Shown here piece after piece: positions 61,719-64,000 of a DNA stretch of 64,000 bases (positions are counted from its first letter, which is position 1; the number at the start of each line of letters is the position of its first letter). The stretch spans positions 128,777 through 192,776 of the forward strand of contig CAUYUJ010010435.1 of NCBI GenBank assembly GCA_963575745.1, read 5' to 3'. The position numbers were made by a program, and so were the translations under genes. A model generated the notes under the pieces. The model made no database searches. It was given only the letters and a program-made list of their open reading frames with translations, and was not told the DNA's origin. The stretch is from Prorocentrum cordatum. Its lineage: Eukaryota; Sar; Dinophyceae; Prorocentrales; Prorocentraceae.

Positions 61719-63278
61719 TCAGGCGGCCTGCCCCGTCTCAGAAGCCGGCCGCGAAGAAGCTGCGCCGAAGAAACCGGCGAGCGTCAGCAGTTCAGGCGCG
61801 ATCTCTCTCAGCATCTTCGTCTCGAATGCATATTGCCTTTCGCCTCCAGCTGCGATATCGCATGCTGGAGTTCCTTCCCTTGCGCCTGCAATGGCGCGAT
61901 CTGCCCCTTGATCTCGTCGAAAACCGTGGCCAGCTTCATGGCGTCCTCCGGCGGCGCCGGAGCCGGCCTGGCCTTCAAGTCCGGCACGTGCGGCGAGGTC
62001 GGCGACCTGCGACTGCATCTCCTCAAGGGCCAGAGCCGGCTTCGCGGCCCCCTCCGGGAGGGCCGGCGACCCCGCGACCTTGAGATCGCCCACGGTTTGG
62101 GTCAGCCCGTCGAGCTGCGTCTGCATCGCGTCCATCTGGTCAATCAGCGCCTCAGGGGGAGGCGGCGCCGGCACGTCAATCAGGTCCTGCACGCGCTGGG
62201 TCAGCACGTCGAGCTGCTTCTGCATCGTGTCGACGTCCGTGGCCAGCACCTTGGTCTCCACCAGTCAGGGGCGCCAGCGCCGGAGGGCCCGGCAGCATTC
62301 GGCACAGCACCGCCGACACCGCCTCGCTGCTGTAGAGGTTGAGGCAGGTGCCGCACGGCGCTCTCAAGACCGCCTCCGGGTACTGCACGGCCGCTTGGGC
62401 CGGCGGCGCCGCGGGAGCCGCTCTGGCCTGTTCCGCGGCATCGGCGCGCGGCTGCGAGCGCCCAACGGCGGGGCTCCCTGCGAGGCCGGGGCGGCGGGGT
62501 CCAGCTGCAGCGACTCCGGGGCGAGCGCTGGGAAGCCGGAGACCGGCTCGAGCGCCGCGGTGCGGGCGTGGAACTCGATGCCCCACTCGCCCTTGAATTC
62601 CGGGTCGAACTGGTACGTCTCGGTGGTGCGGTCGCTGGTGGTGGGGGAGCCGCTGGCGATGTCGTAGCGCTCAGGGCTCCTGGGAGCAGACGTGCTTTCG
62701 CCTCCGCAAAGGCGCTCACTCTCTCCACCATCTGCACCCTCTGTGCACGAGCCAGCGGGGCGGCTGTGCGCGCCGCGCTGGCTGCTGGGAGGGCTTGTAG
62801 ACGCTCCTCCCGCGTGGCCTCCTTCTGGCTTGGAGGATCTGGCCGTGGCAGCGGGCGTTTCAGCTGCTCCGCCGCCTCCGCGCTCCTCGGCTCCGGCAGG
62901 CCGACTCTGGGGCGGTGTGGCAGCGGCCGCATGGCCGTCACCGCCATGGCAAGGGCAGCCGCATGCCGCGCCATCGCTTTCGCTGCGCGGGCCGCGCGGC
63001 CCGCCTCCTCCACTGCTGCCGTCAACGCTGGGGCCTCCACACCCAAGGCGGCGCTCCGGGCTCCTCGGCCTCCTCGGCGCCATTGGCCCTGGGCTCCGGC
63101 TGCGCGCTGCCCGCATCCGTTCCGCCTTCGGCTCCGCAGGCTTGGGGCTGCGGCTCCGCACCGGCCTCTCCTCGCGCCATGCGGCGTCGCGCGCGGCGGC
63201 CCTCTCCCGCGGCCGCTGCCTTGGGGGCCCCGGTCGACGGCGCCAAGGTGCGCGCTCCAGCGCCGCGGCCAGCTCCAT
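61719..63278 (-). pseudogene. frameshifted gene: SR-rich N-terminus plus coiled-coil C-terminus
   Basis: Protein-like sequence runs continuously on the minus strand but hops frame. In order: 63278 to about 63045 (RSRSPKPAEPKAERMRAARS, an Arg-Ser-rich region); to about 62690 (Ala-rich helix: TAAVEEAGRAARAAKAMARH, VQMVERVSAFAEAKARL); to about 62465 (SPERYDIASGSPTTSDRTTE, FDPEFKGEWGIEFHARTAAL); to about 62262 (YPEAVLRAPCGTCLNLYSSE, AVLCRMLPGPP); to about 61985 (heptad-rich VDTMQKQLDVLTQRVQDLI, DQMDAMQTQLDGLTQTVGDL); to about 61825 (MKLATVFDEIKGQIAPLQAQ, LQHAISQLEAKGN); and finally to 61719 (AFETKMLREIAPELLTLAGF, stop). At 62265-62267 a TGA blocks one frame. Six mixed +1/-1 changes fit either a decaying gene or indel errors in GC-rich sequence. 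SR motifs suggest RNA binding, but no domain is certain. Start is undefined. Confidence 0.6.
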
Positions 63279-64000
63279 GTGGCATCAAGCGCCGCGCGGG
63301 GGCATGCGCGGCTCGTCTCAGGACCCCAGACCTGGCAGTGCGGCTCGGGCCCCGAAAGTTGAGCCAAAACGGCTACGGACACAGGAGGGTTGGGAAAATG
63401 ACACACACACATGACCGCAAGAAGGAATTAAGACCCCCCCCTCTCCTGCGAAAGTATAACGCACCCGGCACCCCAGAAGCGTTACTTTGGCACCTCGCAC
63501 TTTTATGAGACGCAGTCGAGTCTGCTCGCCGAAACCAGCAAACCGCCTGATACATTCTCGCAATATGGTCTCCTTGTGGTTCTGAAACGAGCGTCTCGCC
63601 TGAGACATCCTCAGAAACTGCTCTGGACGCAGACGAGTCTCCGCCATTCTTATCATTATTATTTTGTTATTCTTATTACTCGTATTCCACTCTTATTCTT
63701 ATTCCAATTCCAATTGGGATACCACCCGAGCCAGGGCGCGGGAATTATTGATGGTCGTTCCATGTGCGCGGTGCTAACTACATCGTTCGGCGAAAACCGT
63801 CCCCCAGAATTATTGAATTACGGTGCTGTGCTAATGATAACCCTGGGGGGGTCCTTAATGGCGTCTTGAGGTTACATGCATGCATCCACGCGCATCCACG
63901 CACAAGTACTGCATCCAGCGCGCAAGGCACCGCAGCCAGGCGCCACGTCTTGCAAGTGCTATTTCGCCACCTCTTAATGGCTTCTTGGGGCTCCACAGTG
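63279..64000. other. no gene recognised
   Basis: Upstream of the broken minus-strand gene. Unique and less GC-rich; contains ACACAGGAGGGTTGG (63379), related to a phrase at 61459 (ACACAGGAGGGTTGG), a TTATT/ATTCTTATT patch (63645-63705), and CATGCATGCATCCACGCGCA with direct repeats (63870-63900). No coding signal. Confidence 0.45.

Noticed and set aside
1-64000. Dinoflagellate spliced-leader gene or SL relic
   Set aside because: TTTGGCTCAAG or its complement was not found. GGCTCAAGG at 49391 lacks the preceding CATTTT.
1-64000. CRISPR arrays
   Set aside because: The regular repeats here are directly tandem with no unique spacers, and the genome style is eukaryotic.

Overview
This 64 kb window reads as nuclear DNA from a dinoflagellate-like protist. 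It is GC-rich and gene-poor, and most of it is simple repeats, minisatellites, small foldback elements and duplicated blocks. The assignment rests on three things seen in the sequence and matched to families I know only from memory. First, there is a decayed minus-strand array of the PPR type typical of dinoflagellates (repeated EAKVEPDV..SYNAGI motifs, 26.2-27.5 kb). Second, plus-strand exon-like fragments encode Cys-rich modules common in dinoflagellate predicted proteins (NCQAG...W and KKEWCC; DCAVNC...CRDRV and CERAHDLVLSQCP). Third, the splice sites around those fragments look dinoflagellate-like (GC or GA donors, AG|G acceptors). I found no complete intact gene, rRNA, convincing tRNA, spliced-leader gene or CRISPR array. 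Genus cannot be named.

Layout. 0-10.6 kb: short-element copies, palindromic GC repeats, 1.7 kb of TG-rich satellite, a 360-bp tandem family, a CCCTATAG octamer array, and a foldback around a GGGACAGTGG minisatellite. 10.9-28.3 kb: two colinear copies of five blocks (A-B-C-D-E at 10.9-20.1 kb and A'-B'-C'-D'-E' at 20.5-28.3 kb), an old direct tandem duplication whose copies differ by multi-kb insertions or deletions. The PPR remnant lies inside the second copy. 28.3-43 kb: long GGA/GAT tracts, more foldbacks, and the two halves of one Cys-rich module separated by a possible 4,965-bp GC-AG intron. 43.1-46.5 kb: the least repetitive stretch, with several coding-like segments but no recognised product. 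46.7-50.6 kb: GAT, GATC-rich and AT/CT repeats. 50.8-51.9 kb: the best exon cluster (two pyrimidine tracts followed by coding-like exons). 52-58.6 kb: foldbacks and GGA/GAT tracts. 58.6-61.1 kb: about 28 units of a 90-bp tandem repeat, each intact unit with a NotI-type octamer. 61.7-63.3 kb: a minus-strand SR-rich/coiled-coil gene broken by about six frame changes.

Mobile elements. At least four small repeat families recur. The strongest is a ~165-bp element with ends TTCAGGAGGG...CCCCTTCA and 4-bp target duplications (ATCT, CTCC). One copy sits inside a TIR foldback element, which gives an insertion order. GGA tracts lie overwhelmingly on the plus strand. Most long open frames here are by-products of trinucleotide or 90-bp repeats and are not reported as genes.
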